A stretch of DNA of 64,000 bases from UBA6623 sp965248235 (GTDB lineage: Bacteria > Acidobacteriota > Terriglobia > Bryobacterales > UBA6623). Location: positions 1 through 64,000 of the forward strand of contig CBDFIU010000001.1 in the NCBI GenBank assembly GCA_965248235.1, read 5' to 3'. Shown piece after piece: positions 33,157 to 41,136 of this stretch (position 1 is the stretch's first letter; every line of letters starts with the position of its first letter). Both the position numbers and the translations under genes were made by a program. The notes beneath the pieces were generated by a model. The model did not search any database and was not told where the DNA came from. It saw only the letters and a list, made by a program, of their open reading frames with translations.

Positions 33157-34929
33157 ATGGCCGAGATCAACACGCCCATGGTCGACCTACCTCCAGTTCC
33201 CGGTAAACGTCCGCCGCCGCCCGATCAGCGCACCGACGACGGCATCGTCGAAGCCCCCACCCGCCTGCGAGGCATCTTGCGCCAAGTGGGGCCGGGGCTG
33301 ATCATCGCCGGTACGGTGGTCGGCTCCGGCGAGCTGATCGCCACCACCAAGACCGGCGCTCAGGCCGGGATCTATCTGCTGTGGCTGATTATCCTCGCCT
33401 GCTTGATCAAAGTTTTCGTCCAAATCGAAATCGGGCGGCACACCATCACCCATGGCGAGACGACGCTGTCGGCCTTGAATCGGCTGCCGGGGCCGCGGCT
33501 GCGGGTCAATTGGCTCATTTGGTATTGGTTCGTGATGATGGCGGCCAATACCGGCGGCATGGGCGCCATCGTAGGCGGAGTCGGGCAGGCGCTGGCGCTG
33601 GCTTTTCCCATCACCGGCGATTACAGTCGGGCGATTCAACTGCCCTCCGAACTCGAGCTGAAACGCTACATCGCCTGGAAGGGTGATATCGACGGCGGCG
33701 GAGCTGAGTTGGCGAAGATCAGCGCCGACGAGCAAGAGCGGATTCGCTTGGGGCAAACGTTGTTCCGCGACCGTTCGGATCGGCTGGATCGAGATGGCGA
33801 CCAGCGGGGCGCGCAAGCCCTGGCGGCCGTCTCGACTTTGATCGCGGCCGAGCGCCTCGATAACGGCGACGCGGGGCAAGCCGTCACCGACGCCAAGGCG
33901 CGCGTCAATGTCTTGCTCGAACCATCCACTTCCGACGATTGGTATTGGGCGGTTCTCACGACCCTTGTAACCGTCACTCTGCTCTATTTCGGCCGTTACG
34001 GGATGATTCAAACCCTGGCAACGGTGCTCGTGGGATTGTTCACTCTCGTCACCATCGGCAATGTCTTCGCGCTGCAATTCCACCACACATTTCAGTTGTC
34101 GGCGTCGGAGATTTGGAGCGGCCTGCTGTTTCGCCTGCCCCCGGCCGGGACCGCGCCGCCGGGAATTGTCGGCTGGGAGATCACCCGTCCGCTGGCGACC
34201 GCCTTGATGACCTTCGGCATCATCGGCATCGGCGGGACCGAGCTTGGCATTTATCCCTATTGGTGTATGGAAAAGGGTTATGCGCGGTTCACCGGACCCC
34301 GCCGGCAAGACGCCGCCTGGGCCTCCCGGGCGCGCGGCTGGATGCGGGTCATGCGCTACGACGCGTTCATTTCGATGATTCTCTACACCACCGCCACGGT
34401 TGCCTTTTTCGTGATGGGCGTGGCGGTGATGCACAAGCAAGGGTTGGACCCCGCCGGGATGCGCATGGTCAGCACGCTGCTCGAACAATACGTGCCGGCG
34501 TTCGGCGAGTACGCGCGATGGCTTTTCCTCTTCGGGGCGATTGCTGTACTGTTTTCGACGTTTCTTATCGGCAACGCCAGCACGGCGAGACTGCTGACGG
34601 ACGTGCTGAAAGTCTCGCGGCTGATGAAGAGCGATGACCCGAAAAAGCACGATCGCGCGGTGGTGTGGTTTTCGGTGGCGCAACCGATCATCGCACTGGG
34701 AGTTTTCACTACCGGCGCCGACCCGGTGGCGCTGGTGCTGACCAACGGCCTGACCCAGGCGATCATGCTGCCGCTGATGGGACTGGCGGCGCTTCATTTC
34801 CGTTACCGAGAGATCGACTCGCGGCTCAAACCGGGGCGGTGGTGGGATCGGATGCTGTTGCTTTCGTGCCTGGGGTTACTGATCGCGGGCGGCTGGTTGG
34901 CCTGGTCGACGCTGATGAGAGTTTTCTGA
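33157..34929 (+). CDS. Nramp-like membrane transporter lacking the canonical metal motifs
   Basis: 590 residues, about 11 membrane helices. Helix 1 reads GPGLIIAGTVVGSGELIATT and helix 6 IIGIGGTELGIYPYW; in classical Nramp transporters these positions carry DPGN and MPH, so the usual Mn/Fe site is absent. A soluble insert of about 110 residues (around 170-280, charged, helical) separates helices 4 and 5. Relatives with this pattern occur in Planctomycetes and Acidobacteria and have no assigned substrate. ATG 33157 was chosen because it is the first start after repeat B; ATG 33178 is the alternative. Confidence 0.75.
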   Translation: MAEINTPMVDLPPVPGKRPPPPDQRTDDGIVEAPTRLRGILRQVGPGLIIAGTVVGSGELIATTKTGAQAGIYLLWLIILACLIKVFVQIEIGRHTITHGETTLSALNRLPGPRLRVNWLIWYWFVMMAANTGGMGAIVGGVGQALALAFPITGDYSRAIQLPSELELKRYIAWKGDIDGGGAELAKISADEQERIRLGQTLFRDRSDRLDRDGDQRGAQALAAVSTLIAAERLDNGDAGQAVTDAKARVNVLLEPSTSDDWYWAVLTTLVTVTLLYFGRYGMIQTLATVLVGLFTLVTIGNVFALQFHHTFQLSASEIWSGLLFRLPPAGTAPPGIVGWEITRPLATALMTFGIIGIGGTELGIYPYWCMEKGYARFTGPRRQDAAWASRARGWMRVMRYDAFISMILYTTATVAFFVMGVAVMHKQGLDPAGMRMVSTLLEQYVPAFGEYARWLFLFGAIAVLFSTFLIGNASTARLLTDVLKVSRLMKSDDPKKHDRAVVWFSVAQPIIALGVFTTGADPVALVLTNGLTQAIMLPLMGLAALHFRYREIDSRLKPGRWWDRMLLLSCLGLLIAGGWLAWSTLMRVF

Positions 34930-34932
34930 CAC

Positions 34933-35007
34933 CTGGGGCCCGGCTATAGGGTGTATTACGGCCTGGACAGTGACGATGTTGTGAAGTGGAAGGACTACAA
35001 TGCCTAA
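34933..35007 (+). pseudogene. HigB-like (Gp49-type) toxin, C-terminal remnant
   Basis: The frame reads LGPGYRVYYGLDSDDV, then jumps to VKWKDYNA and TAA at 35005. Intact toxins read 'GPGYRVYFg.dgd' and then 'vlLLgGGdK.tQ..DI..A...W.dY', so the N-terminal two thirds and a middle piece of about 20 residues are missing. The antitoxin start overlaps the remnant's stop, as in intact pairs. Confidence 0.6.
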
Positions 35008-35368
35008 ACGTACGCGGCCACATCATGACGCTCTTCTAGAACACCTGCGGGATCCAAGAGGCGCGGCACACTATTTGAACGCCGCGCTTGAGGATTCTGA
35101 TGAAATGCTCTTGGTTGCTCTACGCGATGTCGCCGAGGCGAGCACGACGATGTCCGACCTGGCGAAACGTGCCGGCATTAGCCGAGAAAGCATCTACCGT
35201 ATGCTTAGCGAATCCGGGAATCCGACCTATGGGAGCTTTACGGCGATTCTCAGATCGCTGGGGCTCAGAATCGCATTCGAGCCGGATATCTTGACGGCCG
35301 GCACCTCCCGAAAGCAAGAACCCGTAGCTGAAGCGTCTGTCCCAGCGCCCGAGTCCGCCAACCGGTAG
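35000..35368 (+). CDS. HTH antitoxin of a probable addiction module (HigA-2 type)
   Basis: 122 residues. The core is RDVAEASTTMSDLAKRAGIS, then RESIYRMLSESGNPTYGSFT and ILRSLGLRIAF, the signature of the 'probable addiction module antidote' family with an XRE-like helix-turn-helix. The polar tail after residue 95 is not part of the family. Its toxin partner is only a remnant, so it is probably an orphan. Normally such proteins bind the toxin and repress their own operon; here the operon's promoter is gone. Confidence 0.82.
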   Translation: MPKRTRPHHDALLEHLRDPRGAAHYLNAALEDSDEMLLVALRDVAEASTTMSDLAKRAGISRESIYRMLSESGNPTYGSFTAILRSLGLRIAFEPDILTAGTSRKQEPVAEASVPAPESANR

Positions 35369-35448
35369 CAGCGGGCGTGGTCGTCTCTCAGCCGGCAAAG
35401 TCCGAGGAAACGTCGTGTCGGTATTTCCTGATTCACAACCAATCCATC

Positions 35449-35477
35449 TTGACCCGCGGCCGGTCTCGACGTAGAAT
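35449..35477 (+). promoter_or_regulatory. Sigma-70-like promoter of the candidate small RNA
   Basis: TTGACC (35449-35454), a spacer of exactly 17 bases, and TAGAAT (35472-35477). The predicted first base is about 35484, one base before the closing stem of the RNA described next. Confidence 0.6.
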
Positions 35478-35483
35478 TGATCT

Positions 35484-35597
35484 CGTCCAGGTGACCTCGT
35501 AGTGAACAGCGGGCTTCCGAGGTTGTAAGGCCCGCGGCGCACCTTAGTGCCTAGAGCACCCTATAGCCGCACCTCATTGAGGCGCCTGGACTTTTTT
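35484..35597 (+). ncRNA. Candidate stand-alone small RNA with terminator stem
   Basis: GTCCAGG (35485-35491) pairs perfectly with CCTGGAC (35585-35591), which runs straight into six Ts (35592-35597). Inside, CCTC (35495) can pair with GAGG (35579). A hairpin GCGGGCTT/AAGGCCCGC (35509-35535) and another GTGC-CTAGA-GCAC (35547-35559) follow. The promoter, closed stem and T run make a self-contained transcription unit of about 110 nt. It lacks the SRP GGAAGCAGCC motif and is too short for 6S or tmRNA. It fills most of the gap between the antitoxin and the cytochrome gene; a leader role for the cytochrome is possible but less likely because the T run would stop transcription. Confidence 0.5.
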
Positions 35598-35677
35598 CCT
35601 TTGAACCGTTCCGGTCATTCCTTCCCCGCCCGCCGTAATCAGACCACGCCGCGGCGGCGCGCTATGCTTGAACCGGG

Positions 35678-36145
35678 GTGCGACGATACGGCTTTCACAG
35701 GCTGACGATTCTTTGCATCGGCGTACTGCTCGCCGGTTGCATGGGCTCGTTTCGCCGCGCGCGAGTCGCCGATCCGGATCCGGGTGAGCCGCTATTCGCC
35801 GCTTACTGCGCCGCCTGTCACCAATACGACGGACAGGCGGTCGGTGAAGCTCCGCCGCTCGACGGCGCCTTGTGGGTCACGGGGCCTCCGGCTCGGCTGA
35901 TCAAGATCGTCCTGCACGGGGTGCGCGGGCGGATGGAAATCGCCGGCGAGGTCTACGATCGGGAAATGCCGGGGGTTGGGGCGGTACTCTCCGATCGGGA
36001 AACGGCTTTGCTGCTGACATTTGTACGCCGCCGCTTTGGCGGAGTGAGCGAACCTGTCGGGTCGGCCGACGTCACGAAAGTCCGAGCCGCGCACGCGGAC
36101 CGAAGCGACTACTGGAGTATCGAAGAATTGCTCGCGGAGCCCTGA
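35678..36145 (+). CDS. Lipoprotein c-type cytochrome
   Basis: 155 residues. A lipobox (GVLLAGC) ends the signal peptide at Cys 21, and a mono-heme site CAACH follows at about residue 50 (YCAACHQYDGQAVGEAPPLD). The distal Met ligand is probably in DREMPGVG. The fold is that of small class I cytochromes that pass electrons from periplasmic dehydrogenases. GTG 35678 is the only start that keeps the signal peptide. It is convergent with the gluconate-dehydrogenase-like gene, a frequent partner type. Confidence 0.85.
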   Translation: MRRYGFHRLTILCIGVLLAGCMGSFRRARVADPDPGEPLFAAYCAACHQYDGQAVGEAPPLDGALWVTGPPARLIKIVLHGVRGRMEIAGEVYDREMPGVGAVLSDRETALLLTFVRRRFGGVSEPVGSADVTKVRAAHADRSDYWSIEELLAEP

Positions 36146-36153
36146 TCGCCCGC

Positions 36154-36699
36154 TCAAACGTAAGTGCCGGGGATGCCGTGCTTGTTCAACTCATCGATGC
36201 CGATCTTTGAGGTGTAGTAGCCTTCGACGGTCAATTGCTTGACCTGCTTGAAAAACCGCGCACCCGTTTTCAAGTCAGGCAGCTTCGTACCGTCCAGCGT
36301 TTTGAGCAGGGCCGTCTGCTCATCGGCGCTCAAGCGAGCGAAGGGCTGCTTGTGCCGGCGGAGGGCGTAACCGTCGAGCCAACCCAGGCCGCTCAGAAAT
36401 TCTTCCCGGGCCGCGGCGGCGCCGTCGTTGAGAATCAGGTCGATGTAGGCCGTCACGCCGGCTTGCTTCGCGCCGGGGGTATCGGTCGCGGGGATGATCA
36501 GATCCGAAAGCATCATCACCGTCTCACTCTGGTGAGCGTCAAACAGCAGCGGCTTCCAGGCCTCGGAAGCCGAGGCCGCCGCCGAGGCCGAAGCCGCGGA
36601 AGCGGGAGCCACCGAAGTGTGAGAATGGCCGGCCGCCGCGGCGCTGACCGCGGCGCCGGTTCCGAGCAGGGCGGACTTGAGAACATCTCGTCTTTTCAT
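36154..36699 (-). CDS. Gluconate 2-dehydrogenase subunit 3-like protein
   Basis: 181 residues with a twin-arginine signal (MKRRDVLKSALLGTGAAVSA), an Ala/Ser-rich linker, then a helical domain with SDLIIPATDTPGAKQAGVTAYI, the hallmark of subunit 3 proteins. These small subunits help a flavin GMC oxidoreductase fold and travel through the Tat system. No GMC partner gene is adjacent, which is unusual. The convergent cytochrome at 35678 could be part of the same electron route. Confidence 0.87.
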   Translation of the reverse strand: MKRRDVLKSALLGTGAAVSAAAAGHSHTSVAPASAASASAAASASEAWKPLLFDAHQSETVMMLSDLIIPATDTPGAKQAGVTAYIDLILNDGAAAAREEFLSGLGWLDGYALRRHKQPFARLSADEQTALLKTLDGTKLPDLKTGARFFKQVKQLTVEGYYTSKIGIDELNKHGIPGTYV

Positions 36700-37016
36700 G
36701 GCAGCGTCCCTCGCGTCGGCGTGTGGGTGCTACGTCATATTGTAATCCGCGTCGTCGGCGGGCGTGTAGGGGTCGCCGAATCCCGGCAAGTGGAGCAAAC
36801 GACGGGCGGGCCGGCTTCAGTCGAATGATGGAACCGCGCCTCGATTGGCGGCTTCGTATGGGAGAATGGAGTTAGTAGATACGAGCCCCCGTGATTTGAG
36901 GACCGGCTCGCTAGATCGCGACTCATCGTAAGTTGGCGGCTCACGGTTCACGAAATCGTAGACAACCGACAACAAAGCAGACCCTCCGACTTCATCCATC
37001 GTGGCTGTGTTTTCGC
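36700..37016. other. Intergenic region before rpsA
   Basis: 317 bases between divergent genes. It should hold the promoters of the subunit 3 gene and of rpsA, but no strong -35/-10 pair was seen. A small CGGCTCACGGTTCACG segment resembles sequence near 19.36 kb; no other structure was recognised. Confidence 0.45.
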
Positions 37017-38822
37017 ATGTCCAATACTGATCGACCCACTGTTTCCAGCGAAGCGATAGCCGACGCCCCCGCGGCGGCGAACGATTCCCCGCCGGCCGCG
37101 GACAATGCGCCGCCGCAAATGCCCGGTCTCCCCGACCCCGACGCCGCGACGGACACCGATGACGGCTTCGAAGCTTCTCACATTGACGAGCTGCTGCAAC
37201 AGCTCGATGACCGCGCCCCGGCCCGCGAGAAACGTTCGGAAGGCCCGCTGACCGGGACAATCGTCAATGTTCGAGACGACGGCTTCTTTGTCGACATCGG
37301 CCGCAAATCGGAGGCTTTTTTGCCTCGCGAGGATGCGGTCGACCCCGACAAAGAAGAATTAGCCGCTGGCGACGAGGTGACCGTTAGCATTTCCGGGAGA
37401 TCCTCCGACGGCTATTTGAAGCTCTCGCGCGTGATCGCCGAGCGTCCCAGGGATTGGTCGCAGTTCGAGGCGGCGTTCGAAGACGGAACACCGATTGCCG
37501 GCACGGTCAGCGAAGTGATCAAAGGCGGGCTGGCGGTGGATGTGGGCGTGCGGGCGTTTCTGCCCGCCTCGCGCAGCGGCGTACGCGATAGCGCCGATTT
37601 CGAAAAAATGGTCGGCGAGGAAATCCGCTGTCGCATTGCCCAACTCGATGTCGAGGACGAAAACATCATCCTCGATCGGCGCGTGCTGCTGGAAGAGGAG
37701 CAGGATCAAAAGCGCTGTGAGCGCGTCGCCTCGCTCGAGCCGGGAATGACGATCACGGGCACGGTGCGCGATCTGCGTGAGTTCGGCGCTTTCGTCGACC
37801 TGGGCGGCGTCGACGCGCTGCTCCATATCAGCGATCTGGCCTGGGCGAAGGTGAAAGAAGTCTCCTCGATGCTCAACGTCGGCGATTCGGTCGAGGTGAA
37901 GGTCCTCAAGATCGAGCAAGACGGCAAGCGTATCTCGGTGGGCCGCAAACAACTGACGCCCGACCCCTGGACCGAAATCGGCGAGAAGCTCGAAGTCGGC
38001 GCCCGCGTGAAGGGGGTCGTCAAGAAACTGATGGACTTCGGAGCGTTTGTCGAGCTTGAGCCGGGCGTCGAGGGCCTGATCCATATTTCGGAAATGTCGT
38101 GGGCGCGACGCGTGCGGCACCCCGGGGATATGCTCAATGTCGACGACGTCGTCGAGGTTGTTGTTCTCGAAATGAAGCTCGGCGAACGGCGCATCGGCTT
38201 GGGCCTCAAACAGGCGCTGGGCGACCCCTGGGCCGACGCCCCGAATAAGTTCGCCCCCGGCACGGTCGTCGAGGGGATCGTTCGCAACATGACGAACTTC
38301 GGCGCGTTCATCGAAGTCGACGACGGTATCGAGGGGCTCTTGCACGTCTCCGACATGGTCGAGGACCGCCACGTCAATCACCCCAGCGAAATCGTCAAGA
38401 CCGATCAGAAAGTGCAAGTCGCCGTCACTGGCGTCGATGTCGAAAAACGGCGGCTGCGACTCAGCATGAAGGCGCTCGAACTCGACGACAAAGACGACTT
38501 TATCGAAGAGCACGAAGTCGGCGATTCGGTCACCGGCCGCGTCGCGAAACTCTCCGCCAAGAAAGCGGTTGTCGAGCTGGGCGAGGGCCTCAAAGCGGTT
38601 TGCTTCCTCGAAGCCGATGCCGACGGAACCGCCGAGGCGGCCGATTCCGCGCCTGCAAAGGACGTCTCGTCGCTGGGCGCCATGTTGCAGTCGGCCTGGA
38701 AGGGCGATGCAACCGCCGGCGGGGACCGGAGCGGTGAAAAATTGCAAGCCGGGCAAATTCGCAGCTTCAAAATCACAAAGCTTGATGCCAAGCAGCGCAC
38801 GGTGGAACTTCGGTTGGTGTAG
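37017..38822 (+). CDS. rpsA: Ribosomal protein S1-like RNA-binding protein
   Basis: 601 residues: an Ala/Pro/Asp-rich disordered start (about 1-60) and six S1 domains. They begin near GTIVNVRDDGFFVDIG, GTVSEVIKGGLAVDVG, GTVRDLREFGAFVDLG, GVVKKLMDFGAFVELE, GIVRNMTNFGAFIEVD and GRVAKLSAKKAVVELG. Domains 3-5 carry the classic 'FGAFV...G.eGL.HiS' core; 1, 2 and 6 diverge, as in bona fide S1. S1 binds mRNA on the 30S subunit and is needed for translating structured leaders. ATG 37017 is preferred over the in-frame TTG 36933, which adds 28 unlikely residues. Confidence 0.9.
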   Translation: MSNTDRPTVSSEAIADAPAAANDSPPAADNAPPQMPGLPDPDAATDTDDGFEASHIDELLQQLDDRAPAREKRSEGPLTGTIVNVRDDGFFVDIGRKSEAFLPREDAVDPDKEELAAGDEVTVSISGRSSDGYLKLSRVIAERPRDWSQFEAAFEDGTPIAGTVSEVIKGGLAVDVGVRAFLPASRSGVRDSADFEKMVGEEIRCRIAQLDVEDENIILDRRVLLEEEQDQKRCERVASLEPGMTITGTVRDLREFGAFVDLGGVDALLHISDLAWAKVKEVSSMLNVGDSVEVKVLKIEQDGKRISVGRKQLTPDPWTEIGEKLEVGARVKGVVKKLMDFGAFVELEPGVEGLIHISEMSWARRVRHPGDMLNVDDVVEVVVLEMKLGERRIGLGLKQALGDPWADAPNKFAPGTVVEGIVRNMTNFGAFIEVDDGIEGLLHVSDMVEDRHVNHPSEIVKTDQKVQVAVTGVDVEKRRLRLSMKALELDDKDDFIEEHEVGDSVTGRVAKLSAKKAVVELGEGLKAVCFLEADADGTAEAADSAPAKDVSSLGAMLQSAWKGDATAGGDRSGEKLQAGQIRSFKITKLDAKQRTVELRLV

Positions 38823-38884
38823 AATCACCGCTGGAGGTTCCCCATGCTCAGGCTCTTTCTCCCGAAACGCAAGCAGTAGCAGAG

Positions 38885-38924
38885 GCGTGGACGGAAGTCC
38901 ACGCTCAGCCCGGTTCACCGGGCT
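38885..38924. repeat. REP-like double hairpin (copy 2)
   Basis: GCGTGGACGGAAGTCCACGC (38885-38904) then AGCCCGGTTCACCGGGCT (38907-38924), the same order as copy 1 at 19.2 kb. A related GGCCGGTCCTTGTAGGGCCG palindrome follows. It lies between rpsA and the SMP-30 gene. Confidence 0.75.
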
Positions 38925-39022
38925 TGGATTCGATCAGGCCGGTCCTTGTAGGGCCGGTTCGACGCTCCCGCCGTCCGGCATCGGCAGGCCGTTTTAACGG
39001 CCTTCTCCAACAGGCTTCAGCC

Positions 39023-40057
39023 ATGCCCATGCCGCTCAACCGCGCGCTGCCCCTCGCCTCGGTGCTTTTGCTCAGCCTCCTTTTCTTCGCCGGCTGTGCC
39101 GCGCCAGAGCCGGAACCCGCGCCCGTCGACCACGGCGCCGGAACCGTTCTTCGCGCCGACCCCGCCGTCGATGCGATCATCCCCGAAGACTACAAGATCG
39201 AAAAGCTGCAGGGTGGCTTCCAGTTCACCGAAGGACCGGTTTGGATCAATAAAGACGGCGGTTATCTGCTTTTCAGCGACATCCCCGCCAACGCCGTTTA
39301 TAAGTGGACGCCCGACGGACAGGTGACCGACTTCCTCAAGCCTGTCTTCGAGGGAGAGATCGAGGAAGGTCGCTCCGTCGGCTCGAACGGGCTGTTGCTC
39401 GATCCCGACGGCAATTTGTTGCTCTGCGAGCACGGCGGCCGCCGCGTTTCGAGAATGGGCGAGGACGGCACCCGCACAACCGTCGTCGACAAGTATGAAG
39501 GCAAGGGACTCAACAGCCCCAATGACGCCGTCTTTCATTCCGACGGGTCGCTCTATTTCACCGACCCGCCCTATGGCTTCCCCAAGCAGGATGACGACCC
39601 CGCCAAGGAACTCGACTTCAATGGCGTCTACCGTCTCGTCGACGGCAAGCTGACCCTGCTGAACCGCGACCAAACGCGCCCCAACGGCATCGGCTTGTCG
39701 CCCGATGAGAAAACCCTCTACGTGGCCAACTCCGACGCGGAGCGCAAGGTGTGGATGTCGTACCCGGTCAACGACGACGGGACGGTTGGCGAGGGCGCCG
39801 TCTTTTTCGACGCCACCTCGAACCAGGGCGAAGGAGTCCCGGACGGCCTCACGCTCGACGCCCAGGGCAACGTCTACGGAACCGGCCCCGGCGGCGTATG
39901 GATCATCAGCCCCGAAGGCAAGCACCTAGGGACGATTCAGCCCGAAGAGGTTCCCGCCAACGCGACGTTTGGGGACGCGGACGGCATGACGCTTTACATG
40001 ACGGCGCGGAAGGGATTGTATCGGATTCGGCTTAACGCGAAGGGCTTGGGGCGGTAG
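39023..40057 (+). CDS. SMP-30/gluconolactonase-like lipoprotein
   Basis: 344 residues. A lipoprotein signal ends at FFAGC (Cys 20), then a six-bladed beta-propeller of the SMP-30/LRE type. Metal-site landmarks: FTEGPVWINKDGGYLLFSDI (Glu), GLNSPNDAVFHSDGSLYFTD (Asn and Asp), RPNGIGLSPDEKTLYVANSD, and VPDGLTLDAQGNVY. Relatives hydrolyse sugar lactones with Ca or Zn. Being a lipoprotein it acts in the periplasm. ATG 39023 is preferred because in-frame starts upstream read through REP DNA. Confidence 0.88.
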   Translation: MPMPLNRALPLASVLLLSLLFFAGCAAPEPEPAPVDHGAGTVLRADPAVDAIIPEDYKIEKLQGGFQFTEGPVWINKDGGYLLFSDIPANAVYKWTPDGQVTDFLKPVFEGEIEEGRSVGSNGLLLDPDGNLLLCEHGGRRVSRMGEDGTRTTVVDKYEGKGLNSPNDAVFHSDGSLYFTDPPYGFPKQDDDPAKELDFNGVYRLVDGKLTLLNRDQTRPNGIGLSPDEKTLYVANSDAERKVWMSYPVNDDGTVGEGAVFFDATSNQGEGVPDGLTLDAQGNVYGTGPGGVWIISPEGKHLGTIQPEEVPANATFGDADGMTLYMTARKGLYRIRLNAKGLGR

Positions 40058-40152
40058 GGAAGAGGATACCTATAATAGGGCACGCCCGCGGGCAGCAAGG
40101 TCACTACGTCTCCGGTGAAACCGAATTGTCATAGTGTTTAAGTCATCTTGTG

Positions 40153-40441
40153 CTACACAAACTCCAAGCGCACTTCGCGCCCGATCGCCGCGGCTGCTTT
40201 TTGACAGCGTTGCCAGCGTGACGGATTCGTTTTCGGGATCGAGCAGGCGATCGAGCTGGGAGCGGCTGGTTTGCATGCGCCGCGCCATCTCAGCCTTGGA
40301 CAGACCGCCGTCCGCCATGGCGGCTTGCACCTGACGCGCCAGGACACGTTTGATCGCACCGGTGGTGACTTCCTCCTGGATGCCCTCTTCGCGCAGCCAG
40401 CTGTCGAATGAGCCGCCAATGTTCTTCTTCTTCTTCATCAC
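40153..40441 (-). pseudogene. XRE-type antitoxin, frameshifted near its end
   Basis: From ATG 40441: MMKKKKNIGGSFDSWLREEG, VLARQVQAAMADGGLSKAEM, and ARRMQTSRSQLDRLLDPENE, a normal HTH of this antitoxin family. Natural relatives end 'vTL.tL.kAA.a.Gr.v.leL'; here the ending KAAAAIGREVRLEFV sits in the next frame after an extra base near 40195. The unshifted frame ends in an unrelated tail at 40070. It overlaps the toxin end by four bases. Confidence 0.65.
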
Positions 40442-40662
40442 TCTTGTCCTTTGTAGCGTTTCCGTGCCAAGTCGATGTCCTTTTGGGGCGTCTTCCGGCT
40501 CTTCTTGATGAAGCCGTGAAGCAAGACCATCCGGCCTTCCTCAACACAGAAGATCACTCGCGCAATCTTGCCGCCGGTCAGGCTGCCGCGCACTTCCCAA
40601 AGATCCCTGCCCAGTGAACGTACGAGAGGCATGCCGATCGGCCACGAGAACTCGACATCCTT
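40438..40662 (-). pseudogene. HigB/RelE-type toxin, N-terminally truncated
   Basis: The C-terminal two thirds of a phage-derived Gp49-like toxin: KDVEFSWPIGMPLVRSLGRD, LWEVRGSLTGGKIARVIFCV, GRMVLLHGFIKKSRKTPQKD. The first approximately 40 residues are missing. Upstream sequence belongs to a cupin gene in another frame, so the listed fragment has no natural start (a GTG at 40761 in the same frame would give a chimera). Together with the antitoxin it was an intact pair before the fusion. Confidence 0.7.
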
Positions 40663-41053
40663 CGCCGCCCGGAAAACAAAAAACGTCGCCTGCTCGCCAG
40701 GCAATTTGGTCGCCGCGATTACGGCTTTCGCCGCTGCCCCGGATGACGTAGTGAATCTCACCGCCGGCGATTAACTCCGTTGACACGTTTTCGCCCAAAC
40801 GAATTCGCAAGTAGCGGGCCAACAAGAAGGGCGTTGTCGCCGGATAATCAAAACCGAGGCGATCGCCAAGGTCAAGATCAATCAGGCCGCTGGGCGTGGA
40901 TGCGGAGAACGCTTTGTCGCGTTCGGCCACGAATAAGTGCGCCGGCACGGGCGGGCGCTTTGTCTCGAAAATGTTTTCGGGAACTGCATAAACCGCGCGG
41001 CGGCTCGATGCGGTTTCCGCGCGTTTCGCCGTCCCCACAGCGTTGTCCGACAT
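40663..41053 (-). pseudogene. Cupin-domain protein, truncated
   Basis: From ATG 41053: a polar lead, then PVPAHLFVAERDKAFSASTP and LIAGGEIHYVIRGSGESRNR, GDQIAWRAGDVFCFPGG. This is the first half of a cupin barrel of the gentisate dioxygenase-like sort. After FPGG (about 40662) it switches into a toxin gene. The second cupin motif is missing, so it cannot fold normally. Confidence 0.65.
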
Positions 41054-41136
41054 GATGATTTCCTCGGCCGGCGCAAGTTGAAGCCACGCTCCCCGCCGTT
41101 TCGGGCACGCCTCGGGAAACGGGATGCAACCTTGGG

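Noticed and set aside
33187..34797. Long minus-strand open frame opposite the Nramp-like gene
   Set aside because: Highly charged, repetitive composition without any family motif; it is a shadow of the membrane protein.
35484..35597. SRP RNA, 6S RNA, tmRNA or RNase P identity for the small RNA
   Set aside because: None of the diagnostic motifs (GGAAGCAGCC tetraloop region, long bubble stem, tRNA-like ends, P4 helix) are visible, and the length does not fit 6S, tmRNA or RNase P.
37359..38918. Long open frame opposite rpsA (about 519 codons, minus strand)
   Set aside because: It mirrors the S1 gene codon for codon and encodes low-information, Asp/Ala/Leu-rich protein; the S1 domains on the plus strand explain the region fully.
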